NCBI GenBank assembly: GCA_007753915.1 | Contig: CP036352.1 | Span: forward strand, 682,001 to 746,000 | Direction of reading: 5' to 3' | Origin: Phycisphaerae bacterium RAS2 | GTDB taxonomy: Bacteria > Planctomycetota > Phycisphaerae > UBA1845 > UTPLA1 | DNA length: 64,000 nt | Shown: positions 7,876-15,348 of the stretch, in pieces | How the letters are laid out: the number at the start of each line of letters is the position of its first letter | How positions within the stretch are numbered: position 1 is the first letter of the stretch | Position numbers and translations under genes: made by a program | The notes under the pieces: model-generated | Databases searched by the model: none | Told to the model about the DNA's origin: nothing | Seen by the model: only the letters and a program-made list of their open reading frames with translations

Positions 7876-9348
7876 TCACACCAGCGATTCCCAGACCGTG
7901 AAAGTCAGAAAGGTCACAAAAGCAAGGATGCCCACGTAAATGCCCAGGTCCTTCTTCGGGGCGATGCGCTCCAGAAGCGCATCGATCCAGGGCCACAACA
8001 CGATCATCCCGACGAGCAGACCCGAAAGAATGACGGCCGTATTCAGACCGGTCAGTTTCAGCATCCGGAACTGGAAGAAGAAATACCACTCGGGCTTGAT
8101 GTGATCGGGCGTCACCAGCGGATTCGCTTTTTCGCCGAGTCCCGAAGGAAAGACGAGTGTCATCAGCGTGAGCAGGAACAACAGCAGCGTGCCGATGAGC
8201 AGCTCCGTGATGATGTGGTCGGGAAAGAAGTTGAACGGCTTGTCCTCGCCCTTGCCCTCGATGAAGCGGTCCTGGCGGCTGATACCGTAGACCGTCGTTA
8301 CGGCAAGGACGACGGACAACGCCACCCAGCCCGCGGGAACTAGCGCCTCCCGATGCGTGAGGTCGAACACGAGCTTACCGATGGCGAGGATGCTCATCGC
8401 CAGCCAAAGCAGCAGGCCGTAAGTGTGTCCGCGGAACAGCAGTACGGAGGCGGTCGCCACGAGTACGCCGCTGACCATCCACAAGAGCCTGGCGCTTTCG
8501 GCACTAAGGTCGTACGCGACGAGGGTGAGCGGCGCGGCGCGAAAAGCGGCCATGTACAGGCAGGCCAACGCGCCCACGGCGGCCAGGAGGGCCATGAGTT
8601 TGACGCCCACCAGGTTCCGCGCAAGCGTGACATGCTCGGTGGAACGCATGCGCGGATCACTGAAAGACAAGTCAGAAACACCGTGCAACCGCAGCACGGC
8701 GACGTGCAGCCCGATGAGAATGATCGTGACGACCGGCAGGATGCCCACGTGCAGGTTGTACATGCGCGTGAGCGTGTTCGGGCCGATTTCCTCGCCGCCG
8801 CGCATGAACGTCGCGAGGGCCGGGCCGATCAGCGGAACGTTGGCGACCAGTTCGGAAGCGACGGTGATGCCCCAGTAGCTAAGCTGCTCCTGAATGAGCG
8901 AATAGCCGGTGAAGCCCAGCGATAGCGTGCAAAGCAGCAGGCCGCAGCCGATGACCCAGTTTATCTGTCGCGGGTGCCGAAACCCACAGGAAAAAAACAC
9001 GCGGCACATGTGCAGCAGGACGGTGACCACCATCAGGTTCGCGGCCCATTTGTGGATGCTGCGAATGAACCAGCCGTAGGGCACGGCGTACGTGATGGCC
9101 TTGACGCTGTCGTAAGCGTGATCGGGTGACGGAACGTAGTAAAACGACAGAAGGATGCCTGTGGTGATTTGAATGAGAAACAAGTAAGCCGGCGTGCCCC
9201 CCAGCGCGAACCACCATCGCTTGATGTGCCCGGGAACCGGCTCGTTGGTGACTTCCTGCACCTTGCCCCAGTCGACGGGCAGCAGTTGCCAAAGTCGACC
9301 GCCGGCCGCGCGAACGTGCCGCTCCCCTGCAACGGGATCATGCGCCAT
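7876..9348 (-). CDS. cytochrome b (b6 plus subunit IV fused) of a Rieske/cytochrome b complex
   Basis: 490 aa polytopic membrane protein. The N-terminal half has the two heme-b histidine pairs spaced by 13 residues (HKWAANLMVVTVLLH and HVGILPVVTIILIGLH). The C-terminal half carries the Qo-site PEWY motif (KPEWYFFFQFRMLK), so b6 and subunit IV are one polypeptide. It would oxidise quinol and pass electrons to the Rieske protein and to a soluble or multiheme c cytochrome. The start ATG 9348 overlaps the Rieske stop by 11 bases, showing coupling. The octaheme cytochrome follows after 23 bases and may act as its c-type partner (inference). Confidence 0.92.
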   Translation of the reverse strand: MAHDPVAGERHVRAAGGRLWQLLPVDWGKVQEVTNEPVPGHIKRWWFALGGTPAYLFLIQITTGILLSFYYVPSPDHAYDSVKAITYAVPYGWFIRSIHKWAANLMVVTVLLHMCRVFFSCGFRHPRQINWVIGCGLLLCTLSLGFTGYSLIQEQLSYWGITVASELVANVPLIGPALATFMRGGEEIGPNTLTRMYNLHVGILPVVTIILIGLHVAVLRLHGVSDLSFSDPRMRSTEHVTLARNLVGVKLMALLAAVGALACLYMAAFRAAPLTLVAYDLSAESARLLWMVSGVLVATASVLLFRGHTYGLLLWLAMSILAIGKLVFDLTHREALVPAGWVALSVVLAVTTVYGISRQDRFIEGKGEDKPFNFFPDHIITELLIGTLLLFLLTLMTLVFPSGLGEKANPLVTPDHIKPEWYFFFQFRMLKLTGLNTAVILSGLLVGMIVLWPWIDALLERIAPKKDLGIYVGILAFVTFLTFTVWESLV

Positions 9349-9847
9349 AGGGCGATTCCTCCGCGACCATCACATAGACCCATCGGGTCTTCGCATCGAC
9401 GCGCACGTCGTATTCGATGAGATTCTTCTTCTCCTGCGCCGGCGGGCCGGACACGGCGACGCCGTTCTTGTCGAAGATCCCTTCGTGGCAGGGGCAACGA
9501 AAGCGATCGGCGCCGGCCTCCCAGTGCACTTTGCAACCCAGGTGGGGGCACTTGGTGGACAACGCGCGAAAATCCTTCACCGGTTCGTCCGGATTCTCGG
9601 TGATCCGCGCGACGATGATTTCCTGCCCGCGGGAATCGCGCACTGTGCGCGTCATGCCCACCGGGAGATCATCCAGCGTGCCGATGAACATCTCGCGCCG
9701 ACGTCCTTCGCGTCGCAGCGGCACGAGGTATTGGAAGAAATGCAACGCCCCCGCGCCGTAGCCGGCAATCACCCCGACTCCCATCAGGAGCCACGAGATC
9801 AATCCCCGTCGCGTCGTGCCTTCGCAGATTTCGGTCTCGTACGCCAT
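9338..9847 (-). CDS. Rieske [2Fe-2S] protein of a cytochrome bc-type complex
   Basis: 169 aa from ATG 9847, chosen because AGGAGAG lies six to seven bases upstream and because it gives a normal N-terminal anchor (RRGLISWLLMGVGVIAGYGA). The [2Fe-2S] ligands are in CPHLGCKVHW and CPCHEGIFD, the typical Cys-His pairs of bc1/b6f Rieske proteins. It is followed by cytochrome b with an 11-base overlap. It passes electrons from quinol to a c-type cytochrome on the periplasmic side. Confidence 0.93.
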   Translation of the reverse strand: MAYETEICEGTTRRGLISWLLMGVGVIAGYGAGALHFFQYLVPLRREGRRREMFIGTLDDLPVGMTRTVRDSRGQEIIVARITENPDEPVKDFRALSTKCPHLGCKVHWEAGADRFRCPCHEGIFDKNGVAVSGPPAQEKKNLIEYDVRVDAKTRWVYVMVAEESPYGA

Positions 9848-10025
9848 GCCGACTCTCCTGGTCATGCAGTGCAACTGGGCAAAATAATCCGTTGCCAAGC
9901 CGCCGACTTGGGCCGCCGCGGACGATAAGTCATCCCCTTGCAGATTGTCCACAAGAAAACTGTCGCCATGGCAGCAGTCACTGCGCTATTTCGCACTTGA
10001 AAGGTACGAGATTGCTCACGCAGAC

Positions 10026-11795
10026 TCATTCTGCCCCTTTCAGCATCTCGCGAACATGCGACGCATAGGTCGCATCCTGATGGGCAGCGGCTTCCAGCAA
10101 TTTGCGCGCCGCGTCCAACCGACCAAGTGCCAGATACACGCGCCCCAGATTGAACCGCGCCGCCGCGAACACGGGGCGCAGCTGGATCGCACGGTTGAGA
10201 TGGTGCTCCGCCCCAGCAAGGTCGCCGGCTTCCGCAAGCAGCAGTCCCAGGTTGTTGTGCGCGTCCGCATCGGATGGTGCGTACTCAATCGCCCGGCGGT
10301 AAGCGCCCACCGCCTCGCGCTTTCGGCCGAGCGTTGCGAGTATCACGCCGTAGTTGTATTGGGATTGGGCGTTCCATGGGTAGACCTGAACCGCCCGCGC
10401 AAGATGCGACGCCGCTTCGGTCAACCGCCCCTGCTCCGCCAGCGCCTGGCCCGACGAACCGTGCAGGTCCGCCAAGCGGCGCTGCTGCTCGACCGGATGA
10501 AACAACCCCCACCGTTCGCAAGCCTCGAAATGACCGATGGCGGCCAGGAGCGACGTGGATGGCATTGCTCCGTACGCGACCGCGCGGTCCTGAACAACCG
10601 ACTCGAAGAGACGATTGCCCTGAAATGCGTGATAGCGAATGAACCCGCTATGCACTGACAGGGCCAAGAGCATGGTGCTGACGGCCGCAAACACCCGGCC
10701 GCCGGTCGTCAGCTTGCCGTGGGCCTTGATCTGCCAGCGGTTCAATCGCAGATCGCGCCGGCGGAAGGCTCGGCCGACGAGAACGGTCCAGTAAGCCAGG
10801 ACGCAGCCGGTGGCCAGCGTGAGGAGGAACGGCACGAGGTCATACAGCCCTCGGAAGATGAGGAGTGCTAGTAATATGACACTCGCCATCACGAGTTCCT
10901 CGACCCACGTGAAATCGTACGGTGGTCGCGCGACGCGCGCCGCGCCGCCGATCGTCAGAATCGCCGGTTTGGCCAATCCGTACGCAATGCGGCCCTCGGG
11001 GCAGGCGGCGATGCAGTCGAGGTCCTTCAGGCAGGCTGGATCGGTGACGCGGCCGAACGCGGCCAGCTCGCGATGAACCAGCACATGCGACTGACACACG
11101 GCGGTGCATTGGCCGCACTGCGAACAGTCACCGCGAGCGGTGATTCGGCCCGGGGCAAACCGATCGGCGATGCGAAAGATGGCACCGTAGGGGCAGGCAT
11201 AGATGCAGAAGCCGCGTGAACCGAGCATGTAGACGATCACGAACCCGCACACAAGGAACGTCAGGAGCGTGACGCCGGGGCCGGGGAGATTTCGCCAGAA
11301 GTCGGAGGTCAGGAAGGAGGCCCAGCCTTGTTCATCGGTGCGAAGGTGCAGGGCGGGCATCGGTCGCCGTTCGAGCCAGCGCTGGACCTGGGGCCAGGCG
11401 AACATATACAGCATCGCGGCGAGCGGTACCCACTTCAGCAGGCGCGATCGAATCGGCTTGGGACAAATGCGAACCTTCGACAGCAACCAGGCGGCGAGGT
11501 CTTCCAGCGCGAGGATGTGGCAGCCCCAGGAGCAGAAGAACCGCCCGAAGAAAACTGTCGCGATCATGACAACGGCCATGAAGACGAAACCCGCGGTCAC
11601 GATCCCCAGTTCGAGCGTATACATGACCTCGTTGAGTTCAAGCGGGGCGAGAGTGCGGCCGGCCAGTTTCCAGTGAATCAGGTGCAAAAGGAAGAGGAGA
11701 TAGACTGCCGCGAGACAGATCGCGCGCCGGCGGGAGTAATCGCGCCGGCGGGGCGCGGCGGCGTGACGGCGGGTCGCAACAGACTTCTTGACCAT
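10026..11795 (-). CDS. NapH/NosR-like membrane iron-sulfur protein with C-terminal TPR domain
   Basis: 589 aa. Residues about 20-210 hold several membrane helices and the FCSWGCHILALEDLAAWLLS segment seen in NapH/RdxA/NosR-type proteins. Ferredoxin-type Cys clusters follow: CIYACPYGAIF, CSQCGQCTAVC and CLKDLDCIAACPEGRIAYG. Two to four further membrane helices come next, then residues about 430-585 form four or more TPRs (YPWNAQSQYNYGVILATLGR, SDADAHNNLGLLLAEAG, AAARFNLGRVYLALGRLDAA). Such proteins move electrons between quinol and periplasmic or assembly partners. The TPR fusion is unusual. It is the first gene of the minus-strand operon. A palindromic operator overlaps its ATG, with no Shine-Dalgarno visible, so the message could be leaderless. 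Confidence 0.82.
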   Translation of the reverse strand: MVKKSVATRRHAAAPRRRDYSRRRAICLAAVYLLFLLHLIHWKLAGRTLAPLELNEVMYTLELGIVTAGFVFMAVVMIATVFFGRFFCSWGCHILALEDLAAWLLSKVRICPKPIRSRLLKWVPLAAMLYMFAWPQVQRWLERRPMPALHLRTDEQGWASFLTSDFWRNLPGPGVTLLTFLVCGFVIVYMLGSRGFCIYACPYGAIFRIADRFAPGRITARGDCSQCGQCTAVCQSHVLVHRELAAFGRVTDPACLKDLDCIAACPEGRIAYGLAKPAILTIGGAARVARPPYDFTWVEELVMASVILLALLIFRGLYDLVPFLLTLATGCVLAYWTVLVGRAFRRRDLRLNRWQIKAHGKLTTGGRVFAAVSTMLLALSVHSGFIRYHAFQGNRLFESVVQDRAVAYGAMPSTSLLAAIGHFEACERWGLFHPVEQQRRLADLHGSSGQALAEQGRLTEAASHLARAVQVYPWNAQSQYNYGVILATLGRKREAVGAYRRAIEYAPSDADAHNNLGLLLAEAGDLAGAEHHLNRAIQLRPVFAAARFNLGRVYLALGRLDAARKLLEAAAHQDATYASHVREMLKGAE

Positions 11796-11804
11796 GATAT
11801 CAAG
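11787..11804 (-). promoter_or_regulatory. 18-bp operator overlapping the start codon of the Fe-S/TPR gene
   Basis: CTTGACCATGATATCAAG has the same TTGA-N8-TCAA layout as the perfect palindrome at 4762-4779. On the minus strand TATACT (11803-11808) immediately precedes it as a -10 candidate, six to seven bases before the ATG at 11795. The 13-mer GATATCAAGTATA at 11796-11808 recurs exactly at 12053-12065. Confidence 0.5.
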
Positions 11805-12003
11805 TATATCGGCCGGCGCTCTGCGACGCCAGTTCGGATGGCCAACCTCGATCCGGCAGGATTGGCGCCATGGTCATCGGCCGGAACTCCACGGAGACGA
11901 TGCAACCGAAATCCACGGCCATACGAGGTGGCTTGATCGGCGCAACCATCTTGTGCGTTGAAGGTTAAGTGAAGCCTCGCAGGCGAATACGTGCTGACTG
12001 AAA

Positions 12004-12067
12004 AATAGTTGACAAGTCCGCGAAGCGGAAGTATTGTTGACATAGAAGTAAAGATATCAAGTATAGG
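12004..12067 (+). promoter_or_regulatory. tandem promoter region of the NnrS-like gene
   Basis: A first promoter candidate is TTGACA (12009-12014), 17 bases, TATTGT (12032-12037). A second TTGACA (12037-12042) is followed by TATAGG (12062-12067). The 13-mer AATAGTTGACAAG at 12004-12016 recurs exactly at 15291-15303 before the NXR gamma gene. ATCAAGTA (12056-12063) lies between -35 and -10, as it also does in that other promoter. The interval 11811-12000 holds no gene that I can support. Confidence 0.5.
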
Positions 12068-12118
12068 CCCGCCGACCGCCAAGTTTCGGCAGCGATCGGC
12101 CGAACTCGGAGTCAGCAC

Positions 12119-13996
12119 GTGACGTCCCTCCAATCGCCCCATGTCATCCAACCCGGCCAGATGTTGCCTGACGTTTTGCGCGCCTACCCCCATTTAAGGC
12201 CCGTGTTCGATCAATACAGCCTGCGAGGCTGCGGCGGCGCGAACGGACCGGCTGAGTCGATTGCCTATTTCGCCCAGGCGCACGGCGTGAATATCGAGCA
12301 GCTCCTTCACGAACTGAATCGCGGCCTCCGAGATCCGTCCTCGATCCCTGCCGGCGGCCAGACCAATGATGACTCGCTTGACCACCTGGCCGACACCATC
12401 TACCGGCGCTTCTTCAAAGCGGGCGTCGCGGTCATCCTGTCCGCCGGTGCCGTGTGGGGTGCTGTCCTGCTCCTGCGCATCGGCCTGGGCCGATCATTCA
12501 CCGCGATCTCGATCCACGATATCAACGCGCACGGGCATGCGCAGATCTTTGGCTGGGTCGGTCTGTTCGTGATGGGCTTCGCCTATCAGGCGTTCCCGCG
12601 CATGCGGCACACCAGCCTGTGGCGGCCGGACCTTGCCAACTTCAGCTTTTATCTGATGGTCTTCGGGGTCATGGCGCGCGCGGTCGGTGAGCCGCTTCAT
12701 GAATGGCCCCTTATGCGTGAACTGGCGGTCTCCGCGAGCTTCGCCGAAATCGCCGCCATCGCGATGTTCATCACCGTTCTGCTGCGCACCTTTCAACGGA
12801 GCCGCAAGCCATATGCCACACACGACGCCTACATCCTCGCCGCGCTGGCCTTCTTTTTCGTTCAGGCGATTTACGACCTCGCCCTCATGTACGCCACCAC
12901 GACCGCGCCGAGTCGTGCCGAGCTTTTGCGCATTATTGCGACCTACCAGGCGCCCCTTCGCGATCTGCAGATCCACGGCTTTGCACTGCTGATCATCCTC
13001 GGCGTCGGCGTTCGAATGTTCCCCGCTCTCTTCGGATTCGCTGCCCCAAGTCGGGCGCTGGTTCGCAGCGCGCTGTGCGTCCTCATCGCCGCCGTACTCG
13101 GCGAAGCCGGCTGCTTCCTGCTTATGCGACGATCCGGGAACTACGCGTGGGCCATGCCGATGTATGCCTCAATGCTGGCCCTCGCCGGCGCCAGCATCGC
13201 GCTCACCTTCCGATGGGGACTGCTGGCTCATCCGGCCGCGCCCGATCGCAGTTCAAAATTCGTCCGCGCAGCCGTCGCCTGGCTGCATACCTCCATGATC
13301 CTTCTCATTCTCGCCCCGCTTTACATGCGAACCGTCCTGCCGGGCACGCAGAACCTGTCCGACAGCGGGCAGCACGCCGCCGCGATCGGTTTCTCCCACG
13401 CCTATTACGGCGCGGTTCGCCATGCCATCACCGTTGGATTCATCAGCCTGGTGATTCTCGGCATGGCTGCCAAGGTCGTGCCGACCCTGAACGGCATCGA
13501 TATTCGACGTCTATCGTCATTGTGGGTCCCGTTCGCACTCATCAACGTCGGTTGTTTCATGCGGGTTGCGTTTCAGATCGCAACCGATTTCGGAGAATGG
13601 GCATTTCCCGTCGCCGGGATCAGCGGCTTGCTGGAAGTATCGGGCATCGCCGTCTGGGGCCTGCATCTGTGGCGGATCATGAACGGCTGGAAGCCGGCCG
13701 AGCAGGATTCCGCCGAGCGTCCGCGTTGGATTACGGCCGACGACAAGATCGGCCAGATTGTGGAGTGGTATCCCCAGACGCTTCCGCTTTTGATCGGAAG
13801 GGGATTCGCTCCCCTGGCCAATCCGGTGATGCGAAGAACAATGGCGAAGGCTGTATCCGTCCGCATGGCGGCCGCGCACCACCAGTTGGATCTGGAAGAC
13901 CTGCTGGTGGAATTGAACACTGCCGTCGGCGCGGGTGCGAGTGCGGCTGCGAGTTCCTCGCGCGCGGTGTCCTTACCGGTGCTGCAACATGCCTGA
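12119..13996 (+). CDS. NnrS-like heme-copper-type membrane protein flanked by DUF1858/ScdA-like domains
   Basis: 625 aa from GTG 12119. Residues about 10-70 resemble a DUF1858/ScdA-N helical domain (LRAYPHLRPVFDQYSLRGCGG). Residues about 95-525 have around twelve membrane helices with histidine motifs of the NnrS family (NAHGHAQIFGWVGLFVMGFA; RHAITVGFISLVILGMAAK). Residues about 545-605 form a second DUF1858-like domain (IVEWYPQTLPLLIGRGFAPL). NnrS proteins are linked to NO metabolism or NO-stress relief in denitrifiers. The gene is divergent from the Fe-S/TPR operon and shares promoter words with the NXR operon. The two-ended domain layout is uncommon. Confidence 0.75.
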   Translation: MTSLQSPHVIQPGQMLPDVLRAYPHLRPVFDQYSLRGCGGANGPAESIAYFAQAHGVNIEQLLHELNRGLRDPSSIPAGGQTNDDSLDHLADTIYRRFFKAGVAVILSAGAVWGAVLLLRIGLGRSFTAISIHDINAHGHAQIFGWVGLFVMGFAYQAFPRMRHTSLWRPDLANFSFYLMVFGVMARAVGEPLHEWPLMRELAVSASFAEIAAIAMFITVLLRTFQRSRKPYATHDAYILAALAFFFVQAIYDLALMYATTTAPSRAELLRIIATYQAPLRDLQIHGFALLIILGVGVRMFPALFGFAAPSRALVRSALCVLIAAVLGEAGCFLLMRRSGNYAWAMPMYASMLALAGASIALTFRWGLLAHPAAPDRSSKFVRAAVAWLHTSMILLILAPLYMRTVLPGTQNLSDSGQHAAAIGFSHAYYGAVRHAITVGFISLVILGMAAKVVPTLNGIDIRRLSSLWVPFALINVGCFMRVAFQIATDFGEWAFPVAGISGLLEVSGIAVWGLHLWRIMNGWKPAEQDSAERPRWITADDKIGQIVEWYPQTLPLLIGRGFAPLANPVMRRTMAKAVSVRMAAAHHQLDLEDLLVELNTAVGAGASAAASSSRAVSLPVLQHA

Positions 13997-14753
13997 TGCA
14001 TCGCGCACAACTCGAATCGACGATCTGGCTGATGTTTACGATCGACTGATCGACTGGCCCCGCCGGCTGGCGCGAGAGGCGCCGTTTTTCCGCTCCTGGT
14101 TTGAGTCGATCGGCGCGCGGCGCGTACTGGATTTGGGCTGTGGGACGGGTCATCACGCGGCGATGTTTCATTCGTGGGGCATGGAGGTCGTGGGGGCGGA
14201 CGTAAGCGCCACCATGCTGGCGCGGTGCCGGCAACATCATGGCGAAGGCGAGCGACTGCGCTGGGTGGAGCGATCGTTCTTGCAGCCGCTTCAAGTCGAA
14301 AAACCGTTCGATGCGGTCGTGTGCGTAGGCAATTCGCTGGCGCTGGTCGAAGACGGCGAGGCGTTGACCTACGCTTTGGGATCGATGGCAACCGCGATGC
14401 GGCCGGGCGGGCTGGGGATAATTCAGGTGCTGAATCTGCGGTCACTGGTGCGCGGACCGATCCACTGGCAAAAGGTGCTTTGCAGCGGGCACTCGGGCGC
14501 CCCCACGATCTTGCTGAAAGGCGTTCACCGTTGCGGTGATCGCGGCTACGTGAGCGTCGTGGAATTGACGATGGGCGCCGATGGCCTGACAAAGCGTACA
14601 CACTCGGCGGATTTCCTGGACGTTTCACAGGCGAAGGTGACCGGAGCCATTCGGGCGCTCGGCGGCGAGGTCGCTGGCGTGTGGGGCGGCTACGGGCAGG
14701 AGCCGTTTGAGGAGGCCGTCAGTTCGGACCTCGTATTCGTGTGGCGAAGGTGA
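13989..14753 (+). CDS. class I SAM-dependent methyltransferase
   Basis: 254 aa from ATG 13989, which overlaps the preceding stop by eight bases. The SAM-binding motif I is VLDLGCGTGHHAAMF, followed by acidic VVGADVSATML and a DAVVCVGNSLALV strand, the usual Rossmann layout. The acceptor substrate cannot be told from sequence. Coupling to the NnrS-like gene suggests a function in the same pathway or stress response, but no specific role can be given. Confidence 0.8.
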   Translation: MPDASRTTRIDDLADVYDRLIDWPRRLAREAPFFRSWFESIGARRVLDLGCGTGHHAAMFHSWGMEVVGADVSATMLARCRQHHGEGERLRWVERSFLQPLQVEKPFDAVVCVGNSLALVEDGEALTYALGSMATAMRPGGLGIIQVLNLRSLVRGPIHWQKVLCSGHSGAPTILLKGVHRCGDRGYVSVVELTMGADGLTKRTHSADFLDVSQAKVTGAIRALGGEVAGVWGGYGQEPFEEAVSSDLVFVWRR

Positions 14754-14784
14754 CAGGCCACGTGCCGGGCCTGCACGGGCTGGC

Positions 14785-14833
14785 TTGACACGGGCGCGCC
14801 GACGGCGACACTAAAGGCGACTTGATCGTCAAG
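14785..14833 (+). promoter_or_regulatory. Rrf2-gene promoter region with palindrome CTTGATCGTCAAG
   Basis: TTGACA at 14785-14790 is a -35 candidate. The 13-bp perfect palindrome CTTGA-TCG-TCAAG at 14821-14833 ends ten bases before the Rrf2 ATG. Its arms match the outer words of the operators at 4762 and 11787, though the spacer is five bases shorter. It is a candidate autoregulatory site. Confidence 0.45.
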
Positions 14834-14842
14834 AGGTAATGA

Positions 14843-15274
14843 ATGCTTTCGATGACCGCCCAGTATGCCCTTCGCGCGTTCGTGTTTATCGCGAAACACG
14901 GTGCCGAGCACCCGGTGCTGGCGAAGGACATCGCGGCCCGCACCGGCGTGCCGCTGCATTACCTCTCGCGAATACTCCGTGATGCGGTCCGGGCCGGGCT
15001 GCTCGATTCGGCACGGGGCGTCGGCGGCGGGTTCCGCCTCACCCGACCGGCCCATCGGATCAAACTCATGGACGTTCTTTCAGCGTTTGATGACGTGCTG
15101 GATCGTTCGCGCTGCCCGTTCGGCCAGCCAAGATGCAACGACCAGATGCCATGCGGCTTTCATGAGTTCTGGAAGCCCATTTCGGTTGCTTACCGCACGA
15201 TGCTGGAGAAGACGACCCTGGGCGAGATTGACGAGGCGGGCTTGAGCGGTGGCCGGCGGCGGCTGACCCCGTAA
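14843..15274 (+). CDS. Rrf2-family Fe-S transcriptional regulator (NsrR/IscR-like)
   Basis: 143 aa. The N-terminal winged helix-turn-helix (SMTAQYALRAFVFIAKHG, then AKDIAARTGVPLHYLSRIL) is typical of Rrf2 proteins. Three cysteines at 91, 98 and 104 (CPFGQPRCNDQMPC) match the Fe-S ligand trio of IscR and NsrR, so the protein may sense NO or redox state through a labile cluster. It lies between the NO-related NnrS-like gene and the NXR operon. A perfect CTTGA/TCAAG palindrome sits before its start. It is the best candidate for the regulator of the locus (inference). NsrR-like function is favoured by context only. Confidence 0.88.
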   Translation: MLSMTAQYALRAFVFIAKHGAEHPVLAKDIAARTGVPLHYLSRILRDAVRAGLLDSARGVGGGFRLTRPAHRIKLMDVLSAFDDVLDRSRCPFGQPRCNDQMPCGFHEFWKPISVAYRTMLEKTTLGEIDEAGLSGGRRRLTP

Positions 15275-15283
15275 TTTTTTTTT
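15249..15283 (+). terminator. possible intrinsic terminator of the Rrf2 gene
   Basis: An imperfect GC-rich hairpin (GGTGGCCG pairing with CGGCTGACC, one bulge) at the very end of the coding region is followed by nine T residues at 15275-15283. It would separate the regulator from the NXR operon promoter just downstream. Confidence 0.4.
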
Positions 15284-15290
15284 CAGACGT

Positions 15291-15324
15291 AATAGTTGAC
15301 AAGGCGATCAAGTAATCATAAATT
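15291..15324 (+). promoter_or_regulatory. promoter of the NXR operon
   Basis: TTGACA (15296-15301), 17 bases, TAAATT (15319-15324) makes a sigma70-like promoter 25 bases before the start. The upstream 13-mer AATAGTTGACAAG is identical to 12004-12016. ATCAAGTA (15307-15314) lies between the boxes and is identical to 12056-12063, a candidate site for a shared regulator. Confidence 0.55.
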
Positions 15325-15348
15325 GGGCCTGACGGAGGACGACCGACC

